A program made the translations under genes and the position numbers. A model generated the notes under the pieces. That model was given only the letters and a program-made list of their open reading frames with translations, was not told the origin of the DNA and made no database searches. Below are positions 9,833 through 17,937 of a stretch of 64,000 nt of DNA, one piece after another (within the stretch, counting starts at the first letter, position 1; the number at the start of each line of letters is the position of its first letter). This DNA comes from Microbulbifer marinus (GTDB lineage: Bacteria; Pseudomonadota; Gammaproteobacteria; Pseudomonadales; Cellvibrionaceae). The stretch is from contig NZ_FNQO01000001.1 in the NCBI RefSeq assembly GCF_900107725.1, positions 1,170,458-1,234,457 on the forward strand, given 5' to 3'.

Positions 9833-9872
9833 GGGAATACCTGAGAGAAATCCAGGGATTCCCGGGGTTTTT
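9833..9872 (+). terminator. Terminator after the acyl-CoA ligase gene
   Basis: GGGAAT pairs with ATTCCC and the inner CCTG pairs with CAGG, with one bulged base on each side, followed by GGGGTTTTTCTTT. It begins 34 bases after the stop codon and closes the TetR-carboxylase-ligase unit. Confidence 0.75.
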
Positions 9873-10431
9873 CTTTCCAATTTACCGCGTCTACTGCACT
9901 CGACACTTCTCTGAGTCGCAGCCAGCACGACAGGATTGCTTTCGCTGAGCCAGGGCGTCTCGGACGATAAAAAAGTCCGCAATTTGCAGGAGTACACTGA
10001 GCGTCCCCTTTTCACTGGATGCAGGGCGAGTCGGAGCCCGCCAGGTACTCGGCCGCAGTGCCCAGCAGCTGGGCTGCTATCCCGGCGCCGGCCAGCCTTT
10101 TCCGGTCAGCGCCCTGCCCGACGGCCTTAGCATCCAGGTAGAGCCTGCCGCGCCACTGCATGAGCCCTTTGTCGGCTCCGTGCCGGAACTACTGCTGGTT
10201 CGGCCGCCCAGGCGGGCCTCGCCTATACCGGCAAGCAATGGCGCGAGGCGCCCGGCGCTGCCTCTTGAACAGTCCCTGCCGTCCGATACACTGGCGGGAG
10301 GTACTGACCGTGGGGGCCGGCCAGCACCGCCGGCAGGGCCAGTATCGCAGTCCTAACCCGGCCCAAGAGCTGCTATAGTCCATTTTCGCGCACCGGGCTA
10401 CGCATATAACTAATAATGGAGAGCACGCCAG
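9873..10431. other. Gene-free 559 bp with a coding-like remnant
   Basis: No gene with a start codon is supported. One plus-strand frame stays open from a TGA at 9946-9948 to a TAA at 10354-10356. Its residues read like a real protein in part (for example SAQQLGCYPG and VSALPDGLSIQVEP around 10057-10143), but no ATG or GTG in frame could start it. It may be the tail of a decayed gene. The last 30 bp carry the ribosome site of the cyclase gene. Confidence 0.5.
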
Positions 10432-11955
10432 TTGAAAACTAAGGTCAAAGCCACCTTGCGGACCGTTGTCAGCGTGCTACAAGTGCACCTGAAGCGGTTG
10501 TGGCCCGGCCATATCCCCATTGCGTTCAAACTGGCGCTGGTCATGACCCTGTTACTGGTGCTGGGGATGGCGAGCCTGGGACTGTTTATCAGTAGCAACC
10601 AGAATCAACTGATGCGGGCGCAACTGCATGATTTCGGCCACACCATGGCCCTGCAGCTGGCGAAACTGGCCAGTGAGCCGATTTTGTCGGAGGACAGCCT
10701 GCATCTGCGCATGCTGACCGCCAACCTGGGCGAGGATGAGAAAGTCCTCGGCGCCGCTATCTACGCCCATAACGGCGAATTGCTGTCGGCGGCCGGCATC
10801 CAGCCGGATCCAGCCGATACCGATTTCGATTCAGCGGGAGTCATAGCCCGGCCGTGGTTCCGGCGCACGGCGGACAGGCCGCAGGAACGGTTGATCAGTT
10901 TTATCGCGCCGGCCACCTATCAGGACATCCGGGTCGGCTCGGTGGTGGTCACTCTGTCCGCGTCGCTGATGGACCAGGCCGCGGCCAGGGCCCGCGATGC
11001 GATTGTCTACGCCACGCTGGCCATGACCCTATTGGCGTCCTTGCTGGCCTTGTGGCTGAGCCGGCGCCTGTCACTGCCGATCCACCACCTGATGGAGGCG
11101 ACCCGGGCCATCGACCGCGGCGACCTGGCGATCCGGATCAACGACCGCCGCAACGACGAGATCGGCTTTTTGTTCGAAGGTTTCAACAATATGGCCGCCG
11201 GGCTGTTGAAGAAATCACAGGTCGAGCAGGTCTTTTCCCGCTATGTGTCGAAAAACGTCGCCGACAAGGTGCTGGCCAACCTGGACGAGGTCCGCCTCAG
11301 CAGCCGGCCAGTCGAGGCGACCGTACTGTTCGCCGATATCGTCGGATTTACCGCGATGTCGGAAAAGCTGCAGCCGAGCCAGGTCTCCGAACTGTTGAAC
11401 GAGTATTTCTCCTACATCTCGGGCGCCTGCTCCTTGTATGGCGGGGTAGTCGACAAGTTTATCGGCGACTGCGCGATGCTGGTCTTCGGCGTGCTGGAGG
11501 ACGATACCGACCACGCATTCAACGCGGTCAGCTGTGCGGTGCTGATCCAGCGGCTGGCGGCGCAATTGAACGAGCAGCGCCGCGCTGCCGGCCTGCCCCA
11601 GGTGCACTTCCGCATCGGCATCAACTGCGGCGCGATGCTGGCGGGCAACCTGGGCTCCGACGACCGGATGGAGTTCACCGTGGTCGGGGATGCCGTCAAC
11701 CTCGCCTCCAGGTTATGCAGCCTGGCCCAGCCAGATCAGATCATCATGCGAGAAGAACTGTTTAACCTCCTGCAGCCCCGCGTCATCGCGCAGGCCGAGC
11801 AGACCCTGTCGATCCGCGGCAAATCGGCGCCGGTGAAGATCTATTCGGTGCAGAACATCCATCGCAAATTTCAGCCGCTGCTGCAGACCAACCTGCAGGA
11901 AGTGCTTAGCTGTCGGGCCAATCAACAGTGCCGGCGGGCTGTCGGCCATGTCTAG
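10432..11955 (+). CDS. Membrane class III adenylate/guanylate cyclase with HAMP domain
   Basis: A 507-residue sensor-type nucleotidyl cyclase. Membrane helices at about residues 25-50 and 180-205 enclose a periplasmic sensor region; a HAMP linker (about 205-260) leads to the cyclase domain (about 285-470). The two metal aspartates are in LFADIVGFT and KFIGDCAM, the lysine of KFIGD is the base-selecting residue, and FTVVGDAVNLASR holds the transition-state Asn and Arg. Thr beside the second selectivity position favours ATP over GTP. Translation starts at TTG, with GGAGA nine bases before it. The stop overlaps the next lipoprotein gene by 8 bp, so the two proteins are probably made together. 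Confidence 0.88.
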   Translation: MKTKVKATLRTVVSVLQVHLKRLWPGHIPIAFKLALVMTLLLVLGMASLGLFISSNQNQLMRAQLHDFGHTMALQLAKLASEPILSEDSLHLRMLTANLGEDEKVLGAAIYAHNGELLSAAGIQPDPADTDFDSAGVIARPWFRRTADRPQERLISFIAPATYQDIRVGSVVVTLSASLMDQAAARARDAIVYATLAMTLLASLLALWLSRRLSLPIHHLMEATRAIDRGDLAIRINDRRNDEIGFLFEGFNNMAAGLLKKSQVEQVFSRYVSKNVADKVLANLDEVRLSSRPVEATVLFADIVGFTAMSEKLQPSQVSELLNEYFSYISGACSLYGGVVDKFIGDCAMLVFGVLEDDTDHAFNAVSCAVLIQRLAAQLNEQRRAAGLPQVHFRIGINCGAMLAGNLGSDDRMEFTVVGDAVNLASRLCSLAQPDQIIMREELFNLLQPRVIAQAEQTLSIRGKSAPVKIYSVQNIHRKFQPLLQTNLQEVLSCRANQQCRRAVGHV

Positions 11956-13021
11956 TGCTGTGTCTCACGCCAGTCGCTCTGTCCTGCTATGGCTGTTGCT
12001 ACTGCCACTGTTGCCGGCCTGCAGCCTTATACCGGCGCAACAGCAGGCGCTGGAAGGTTTTCCGCCCGGGGCGCTAGAGCAGGCGCGCCGGCAGTCGGCC
12101 GAACTCGACCGGCTGCGGGAACTGGATATTGCGACGCCGATGGAGCAACAACAAATCAAAAAACTGCACAGCAGCCTGCAGCAGTTCGAGCGTGACGTAA
12201 TCCGCGCCGCAAGCCAGCTGGAGCAACAGGACGACTGGCACGGCGCCGAGCAGATACTCCTTCGTGCCACCGGCGCGCTGCCGGACAGCCGGATACTGGG
12301 TTCGGCGCAGCAGCAATTGGAAGAGCGGCGCCAGTTGCGCGAAGAGCTGGTGCGTATGGAACTGGCGATTCACCGCGGCGAGCAGTTGCTGAAAGACGCC
12401 AAAGCTTACCAGCGCCTACAGCAGCTCAAAGGCCCCGGCCTGCTGACCAGCCTGGAACTGAACCTGTATCAGCACAAATGCCGTAAATCGGCAGAAGAGC
12501 TGCAGTATTATGCGCAGCGGGCATTGGAACGGCAGGACTATTCGCTGGCCCGCCGCGGTTTGCAGATTGCACAGCGTTTGTACGGCGACGACTATCAGGC
12601 TGACGACATCGAACGCGACCTGGCCCAGGCCAACCGCCAGCTTCGCCAGGCGAAACGACAACCGGCCAAGGCCTCCTTTGACAATAGGGCTGTGGTGGAA
12701 TTGCAACAGGCGCTGGACACCGGTGATCTGCTCAGCGCCCGACAACGGCTGAACCGGCTACTGCAGCGGTCGCCGCGGCACCCACAACTGTTGTCCCTGC
12801 AAGCGCAGTTCCGGACGCAATTAAACGCACGGGTCGAAACCGCGATCAGGCGGGGCAATGAGTTATACAGCCGGAGCGATATCGACGGGGCCCTGGATGT
12901 CTGGCGCGAAGCCAGAACCCTGGACCCGGATAACGCCGAATTGCAGGCCAGCATCGCGCGGGCGGAAAAATTGCTGCAAAACCTGCGGGCCCTGTCGACA
13001 TCGTCGAATAGCGAAATCTAA
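11948..13021 (+). CDS. Lipoprotein with helical TPR-like repeats
   Basis: A 357-residue protein with a type II signal peptide ending in the lipobox LLPAC (lipidated Cys25). The rest is almost all helical, rich in Gln, Leu, Arg and Ala, with tetratricopeptide-like spacing, clearest near the C-terminus (ELYSRSDIDGALDVW and ARTLDPDNAELQA, about 300-335). The ATG overlaps the cyclase stop by 8 bp. No enzymatic motif is visible. A lipoprotein tied to a membrane cyclase could feed a periplasmic or outer-membrane signal to the cyclase sensor domain, but that is inference from gene order alone. Confidence 0.8.
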   Translation: MSSAVSHASRSVLLWLLLLPLLPACSLIPAQQQALEGFPPGALEQARRQSAELDRLRELDIATPMEQQQIKKLHSSLQQFERDVIRAASQLEQQDDWHGAEQILLRATGALPDSRILGSAQQQLEERRQLREELVRMELAIHRGEQLLKDAKAYQRLQQLKGPGLLTSLELNLYQHKCRKSAEELQYYAQRALERQDYSLARRGLQIAQRLYGDDYQADDIERDLAQANRQLRQAKRQPAKASFDNRAVVELQQALDTGDLLSARQRLNRLLQRSPRHPQLLSLQAQFRTQLNARVETAIRRGNELYSRSDIDGALDVWREARTLDPDNAELQASIARAEKLLQNLRALSTSSNSEI

Positions 13022-13129
13022 ACGCCGATCACGTCCTACCGCTCACAGGCTGTAGCCGCGTCAGAATCCGGGCGAAGCCTTGCGCCCTCGCCTGCCCCCC
13101 GCTTCGCTCCGCTCACCGCCCGACGGGTG

Positions 13130-14707
13130 TTACTCCCACTCGATGGTGGCCGGCGGCTTGCTGGACACGTCGTAGGTCACGCGGGAGATATGCTCAATCT
13201 CGTTGATGATACGGTTGGAGACCTTCTCGATCAGCTCATACGGCAGGTGCGCCCAGCGGGCCGTCATGAAGTCCACGGTTTCCACTGCGCGCAGTGCCAC
13301 TACATACTCGTAGCGGCGGCCGTCGCCGACCACGCCGACGGATTTGACCGGCAGGAACACCGCGAAGGCCTGGCTGGTCTTGTGGTACCAGTCGGCTTTG
13401 TGCAGTTCCTCGATAAAGATCGCATCCGCCTCGCGCAGGATATCTGCGTATTCCTTTTTCACCTCGCCGAGAATGCGCACGCCCAGGCCCGGGCCGGGGA
13501 AGGGGTGGCGATAGACCATATCGTAGGGCAGGCCCAGCTCCAGGCCGATCTTGCGCACTTCGTCCTTGAACAGCTCGCGCAGCGGCTCCACCAGTTCGAA
13601 CTGCATGTCTTCCGGCAGCCCGCCCACGTTGTGGTGGGACTTGATCACGTGCGCCTTGCCGGTCTTGGCCGCGGCGGACTCGATCACATCCGGATAGATG
13701 GTGCCCTGGGCCAGGAACTTGACGTCCTTGAGCTTGGCGGCTTCCTGATCAAAGATCTCGATAAAGGTGTTGCCGATGATCTTGCGCTTGGCTTCCGGCT
13801 CGTCTTCGGCCGCCAGGCGGGACAGGAACAGCTCCTCGGCATCGGCACGGATTACCTTGACGCCCATGTTTTCGGCGAACATCTGCATGACCTGATCGCC
13901 TTCGTTCTTGCGCAACAGGCCGTTATCCACGAACACGCAGGTCAGCTGATCGCCGATCGCCTTGTGCAACAGCGCCGCCACGACCGAGCTGTCGACACCG
14001 CCGGACAGGCCCAGCAGCACTTTGCCGTCACCCACCTGATCGCGCACCTTGGCAATGGAATCCTCGATGATATTCGCCGGCGTCCACAGCTTCTCGCAGC
14101 CGCACAGTTCGATCACGAAGTGCTCGTAGATGCGCATGCCCTGCAGCGTGTGGGTTACCTCGGGGTGAAACTGCACGCCGTAGAAGTTTTTCTCCGCACT
14201 GTACATACCGGCGATCGGACAGGAATCGGTGGAAGCCATCAGCTCGAAGCCTTCCGGCATCTTCACGACCTTGTCGCCGTGGCTCATCCACACGTCCAGC
14301 AACGCGTTGCCGTCATCGTCCAGGTGATCCCTGATGTCGTGCAGCAGCTTGGACTCGCCCTCAACTTTTACCTGTGCGTAGCCGAATTCACGGATATTGC
14401 TGCCCTGTACAGCGCCGCCCAGCTGGTGCGCCATGGTCTGCATGCCGTAGCAGATACCCAACACCGGCACCCCCAGTTCGAACACCACTTGAGGCGCACG
14501 CGGAGAGCCCTCTTCCGGAACAGACTCGGGGCCACCGGCGAGAATAATGCCCTGCGGGTTGTACTCGCGGATCTCTTCGTCGCTCATGTCGAAGGCGCGG
14601 ATCTCGGAGAAAACGCCCAGCTCGCGCACGCGGCGGGCAATCAACTGGGTGTACTGGGAGCCGAAGTCGAGAATCAGGATACGGCTGGCGTGGATATCTT
14701 GGGACAT
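13130..14707 (-). CDS. guaA: GMP synthase (glutamine-hydrolysing)
   Basis: GuaA amidates XMP to GMP using glutamine and ATP, the last step of guanine nucleotide synthesis. The 525 residues match the family. Residues 1-200 are the class I glutamine amidotransferase domain with the nucleophile in GICYGMQ and the FHPEVTH histidine motif. Next comes the ATP pyrophosphatase PP-loop LSGGVDSSV (about 232-240), then the C-terminal dimerisation domain ending in the characteristic PPATIEWE. It lies 143 bp after guaB in the same direction, the usual guaBA order, with a terminator-like hairpin between. Confidence 0.98.
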   Translation of the reverse strand: MSQDIHASRILILDFGSQYTQLIARRVRELGVFSEIRAFDMSDEEIREYNPQGIILAGGPESVPEEGSPRAPQVVFELGVPVLGICYGMQTMAHQLGGAVQGSNIREFGYAQVKVEGESKLLHDIRDHLDDDGNALLDVWMSHGDKVVKMPEGFELMASTDSCPIAGMYSAEKNFYGVQFHPEVTHTLQGMRIYEHFVIELCGCEKLWTPANIIEDSIAKVRDQVGDGKVLLGLSGGVDSSVVAALLHKAIGDQLTCVFVDNGLLRKNEGDQVMQMFAENMGVKVIRADAEELFLSRLAAEDEPEAKRKIIGNTFIEIFDQEAAKLKDVKFLAQGTIYPDVIESAAAKTGKAHVIKSHHNVGGLPEDMQFELVEPLRELFKDEVRKIGLELGLPYDMVYRHPFPGPGLGVRILGEVKKEYADILREADAIFIEELHKADWYHKTSQAFAVFLPVKSVGVVGDGRRYEYVVALRAVETVDFMTARWAHLPYELIEKVSNRIINEIEHISRVTYDVSSKPPATIEWE

Positions 14708-14736
14708 GGTGCACTCGATAACAGGATGAAAAACAG

Positions 14737-14761
14737 CAAACGGACCCCGAAGGTCCGTTTG
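14737..14761 (-). terminator. Terminator-like hairpin between guaB and guaA
   Basis: Read on the minus strand, CAAACGGACC pairs perfectly with GGTCCGTTTG around a five-base TTCGG loop, followed by CTGTTTTTC. It lies about 90 bases after the guaB stop and about 30 bases before the guaA start, so it should reduce guaA transcription relative to guaB, either as a leaky terminator or as an attenuator. Confidence 0.75.
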
Positions 14762-14781
14762 CGGCTTACTACTTAATTATC

Positions 14782-14840
14782 GTCATTCCGGCACTGGCCA
14801 GAGGGACATAAAACTGGATCCCGGCGTCCGCCGGGATGAC
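14782..14840. repeat. Palindromic intergenic repeat (GTCATTCCGGC type)
   Basis: A 59-bp element begins GTCATTCCGGC and ends GCCGGGATGAC, near-complementary arms, with an inner hairpin CCCGGCG/CGCCGGG at 14820-14835. The wording is that of dispersed palindromic repeats common between genes in proteobacteria. It lies directly after the guaB stop. Only one copy is seen in this window, so dispersion is assumed from its form. Confidence 0.6.
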
Positions 14841-14850
14841 ACGCTAAATT

Positions 14851-16338
14851 TTAACGGCCGCCGACCGGGTAGTTCGGCGCCTCTTTGGTGATCTGCACGT
14901 CGTGTACATGGGACTCGCCCATACCCGCAGAGGTCACACGCACGAACTCGGGCCGGGTGCGCATGGTTTCCATGTCCACACTGCCGGTATAGCCCATGGC
15001 GGAGCGCAGGCCGCCCATCATCTGGTGCACGATGACCGACAGCGGCCCTTTGTAAGGTACGCGGCCCTCGATTCCTTCCGGCACCAGTTTTTCGGCGCCC
15101 TTGCTGGCGTCCTGGAAATAGCGGTCGGAAGAGCCCTGCGTGCGCGACATGGCGCCGAGGGAACCCATGCCGCGATAGGACTTGTAGGTACGCCCCTGAT
15201 AGAGCTCGACTTCACCCGGCGCCTCTTCGGTACCGGCAAACATGGAGCCCATCATTACCGAGTGGGCACCGGCCACTATCGCCTTGGCAATGTCGCCGGA
15301 ATAGCGAATGCCGCCGTCGGCAATCAGGGGCACATCGCTACCTTCCAGTGCCTTGGCCACCTCGGCAATCGCGGTGACCTGCGGCACGCCGACACCAGAC
15401 ACGATACGGGTCGTACAGATGGAACCGGGACCGATACCGACCTTGACCGCATCCGCGCCCGCCTCAAGCAGGGCCCGGGCCGCTTCGCCGGTGGCGATGT
15501 TGCCGCCGATGACGTCGACCTGCGGGTGCATTTCCTTGATCCGACGCACGCGGTCGATCACGTTGCGCGAGTGGCCGTGGGCGGTATCTACCACCAGCAC
15601 GTCCACACCCGCTTCCACCAGCGCCGCCACGCGGTCATCGGTGTCCGGGCTGGTGCCAACGGAGGCGCCGACACGCAGGCGGCCGTCACTGTCTTTACAG
15701 GAGTTGGGATACTGCTCGGCCTTATTGAAGTCCTTCACGGTGATCAGGCCGCGCAGCTCGAAGTCGTTGTTGACCACCAGCACCTTCTCGATGCGGTGCT
15801 TGTGCAGCAGTTCGCGTACGTGTTCCGGCGCGGCGCCTTCCGTTGCCGTCACCAGGCGCTCCTGCGGGGTCATGATGCTGGCAACAGTCGCATCCAGATT
15901 GGTCTGGAAACGCACGTCACGGCTGGTCACGATACCGACCAGGTTGCCCTTGTCCATCACCGGCACGCCGGAGATGTTGTGATGGGTAGTCAGAGCAATC
16001 AGCTCGCGCACGGTGGCATCGGACTCGATGGTGATCGGGTCCTTGACCACACCGGCCTCGAACTTCTTCACCGCGCGCACCGCCAGCGCCTGGTCCTCAA
16101 TGCTCATGCTTTTATGAATGATGCCGACACCACCTTCCTGCGCCAGGGCAATAGCCAGACGCGACTCGGTAACCGTGTCCATGGCGGCGGACACAATTGG
16201 GATGTTCAGCGTGATGTTACGGGATAGTTTGGTCTTCAGACTCACGTCTTTGGCGGTCACCTCGGAATAGCCGGGCACCAGCAGGACGTCGTCAAAAGTG
16301 AGAGCTTCGCGCGCAATGCGCAGACCGGAATCAGACAT
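14851..16338 (-). CDS. guaB: IMP dehydrogenase
   Basis: GuaB oxidises IMP to XMP with NAD+, the committed step to guanine nucleotides. The TIM barrel carries the catalytic loop [18 protein letters not shown] with the active cysteine, and two CBS domains are inserted at about residues 95-210 (ending in [10 protein letters not shown] and GLITVKD). The 495-residue length is normal. The ATG at 16338 gives MSDSGLRIA; a GTG six bases upstream is an alternative that lies closer to the GAGG ribosome site. A well-formed promoter sits about 40-70 bp upstream. guaA follows. Confidence 0.98.
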   Translation of the reverse strand: MSDSGLRIAREALTFDDVLLVPGYSEVTAKDVSLKTKLSRNITLNIPIVSAAMDTVTESRLAIALAQEGGVGIIHKSMSIEDQALAVRAVKKFEAGVVKDPITIESDATVRELIALTTHHNISGVPVMDKGNLVGIVTSRDVRFQTNLDATVASIMTPQERLVTATEGAAPEHVRELLHKHRIEKVLVVNNDFELRGLITVKDFNKAEQYPNSCKDSDGRLRVGASVGTSPDTDDRVAALVEAGVDVLVVDTAHGHSRNVIDRVRRIKEMHPQVDVIGGNIATGEAARALLEAGADAVKVGIGPGSICTTRIVSGVGVPQVTAIAEVAKALEGSDVPLIADGGIRYSGDIAKAIVAGAHSVMMGSMFAGTEEAPGEVELYQGRTYKSYRGMGSLGAMSRTQGSSDRYFQDASKGAEKLVPEGIEGRVPYKGPLSVIVHQMMGGLRSAMGYTGSVDMETMRTRPEFVRVTSAGMGESHVHDVQITKEAPNYPVGGR

Positions 16339-16380
16339 GGACACTCAAACCTCGAAAGAGCGGGATTGGGTATCGGCGCG

Positions 16381-16408
16381 ATTATAGCCGCAACTGGGCC
16401 GACAGCAA
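16381..16408 (-). promoter_or_regulatory. Sigma-70 promoter of guaBA
   Basis: On the minus strand TTGCTG (16408-16403) and an exact TATAAT (16386-16381) are separated by 16 bases, which puts the start of transcription near 16374, about 35 bases before guaB. Confidence 0.7.
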
Positions 16409-16509
16409 AAGGGTATTTGCAAGAAATGCGTCTTTCTTCGGCAAATCGCTTTACGTCCCACGGCGATGCTGCAATATTGGCCCGCCAAATCCACTTTTGC
16501 GAGATTGAA

Positions 16510-17862
16510 ATGCTAGCCAGCCCGCCAAAGCCCGGCTCCAACCGCAGTGTCCTGTCGGTCAGCGACCTGAATCGGGAGGTCAAGCACCTGCTGGAGAGCA
16601 GCGTGCCGCTACTCTGGGTAGGCGGGGAGATCTCCAACTTCGCCGCGCCCAGCTCGGGGCACTGGTATTTCACCCTGAAGGACACCCGCGCCCAGGTGCG
16701 CTGCGCCATGTTCCGCGGGCGCAACCGGGCAGTCAGCTTTCGCCCGGAGAATGGCCGCGAGATATTGATCCGGGCCAGAGTCAGCCTCTACGAGGGTCGC
16801 GGTGAATTCCAGCTGATCGTCGAGCATATGGAAGAAGCCGGCTTCGGCGCGCTGATGCGCCAGCTGGAGCAACTTAAGGCCAGGCTGCAGGCCGAGGGAC
16901 TGTTTGACCCGGCGCGCAAGAAACCGCTGCCGTTCCTGCCCGCCAACATCGGTATCATCACCTCCCCTACCGGCGCCGCCGTCCGGGACATGATCCAGGT
17001 GCTGGGGCGGCGCTACCCCGCCGCCAAGATCGAGCTGTGGCCGGTGCAGGTGCAGGGTCAGGGAGCGGCGCAACAAATCGCCGCAGCCATCGCCAGTGCC
17101 GGCCGCTGCGGGCGCCACGATTTATTGATCGTCGGCCGCGGGGGCGGCTCACTGGAAGACCTGTGGCCGTTTAACGAAGAGGTGGTGGCCCGGGCGCTGG
17201 CCGCCTGCCCTGTGCCGACCATCTCTGCAGTCGGGCATGAAACGGACACCACCATTGCCGATCTGGTGGCCGACCTGCGCGCGCCCACCCCCTCGGCCGC
17301 GGCGGAGATCGCCAGCGCCAATGCCGCCGAGTTGCTGCAGTCCCTGGACGGCTACCGGCAGCGACTGCTCCGCGCGGCACAGCTACTATTGCGGCACCTG
17401 CGCCAGCAGGTACAGCTCACCGGCAATCGCCTGCGCCACCCCCGGGAGCAATTGCTGAACCGCGCCCAGCGACTGGACCACCTTGAAATGCGGCTGCTCG
17501 GCGCCGGTCGCCAGCAAACCCAGTCGCGGCGCCATCAGTTGCAAACCGCCCTGCGCGCCTTTGCCCACTGCCACCCGGAACGCCGCTTACAGGAAAGCCA
17601 AAAGAGGTTGCAGCTACAGCAACAAAATCTGTCGCGCGCCGTGCAATTGTTGCTACAGCAGCGCAGCAATCAGCTGGGACACCAGGTCCAGCTGCTGCAC
17701 AACGTCAGTCCCCTCGCCGTCCTGCAGCGGGGCTTTGCCATCGTAAGAGACGAACAGGGCAAGGTGCTGAAAGACACCCGTGAACTAACAGTCAATCAAT
17801 CGGTAAACGTCCGTCTGGCCACCGGCGAATTCTCCGCGACCGTGGAAAAACTCTCAGACTGA
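16510..17862 (+). CDS. xseA: Exodeoxyribonuclease VII large subunit
   Basis: XseA with XseB digests single-stranded DNA to acid-soluble oligonucleotides. The 450 residues show the N-terminal OB fold (LSVSDLNREVKHLLE, VGGEISNF, SGHWYFTLKD), the nuclease core (NIGIITSPTGAAVRDMI, GRGGGSLEDLWPFN, AVGHETDTTIAD), the long coiled-coil and the C-terminal SPLAVLQRGFAI segment. The ATG at 16510 is chosen over an upstream in-frame start at 16366 because the extra 48 residues are not family-like and would cross the guaB promoter. It is divergent from guaB, a conserved arrangement. Confidence 0.96.
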   Translation: MLASPPKPGSNRSVLSVSDLNREVKHLLESSVPLLWVGGEISNFAAPSSGHWYFTLKDTRAQVRCAMFRGRNRAVSFRPENGREILIRARVSLYEGRGEFQLIVEHMEEAGFGALMRQLEQLKARLQAEGLFDPARKKPLPFLPANIGIITSPTGAAVRDMIQVLGRRYPAAKIELWPVQVQGQGAAQQIAAAIASAGRCGRHDLLIVGRGGGSLEDLWPFNEEVVARALAACPVPTISAVGHETDTTIADLVADLRAPTPSAAAEIASANAAELLQSLDGYRQRLLRAAQLLLRHLRQQVQLTGNRLRHPREQLLNRAQRLDHLEMRLLGAGRQQTQSRRHQLQTALRAFAHCHPERRLQESQKRLQLQQQNLSRAVQLLLQQRSNQLGHQVQLLHNVSPLAVLQRGFAIVRDEQGKVLKDTRELTVNQSVNVRLATGEFSATVEKLSD

Positions 17863-17937
17863 GCGGCGCCTGGCAGGTCACCGGGCATTGGGGTTGCCAC
17901 ACTATAATTCCGGCGTAGATGGCTATTGGAGCGGTCT

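Noticed and set aside
10854..11765. 303-codon frame within the cyclase gene
   Set aside because: Same-strand alternative frame, Arg/Gly/Pro-rich, no independent ribosome site.
13127..14776. 549-codon open frame on the plus strand opposite guaA
   Set aside because: It is the antisense shadow of guaA, His/Leu/Val-rich with no family features; guaA is certain.
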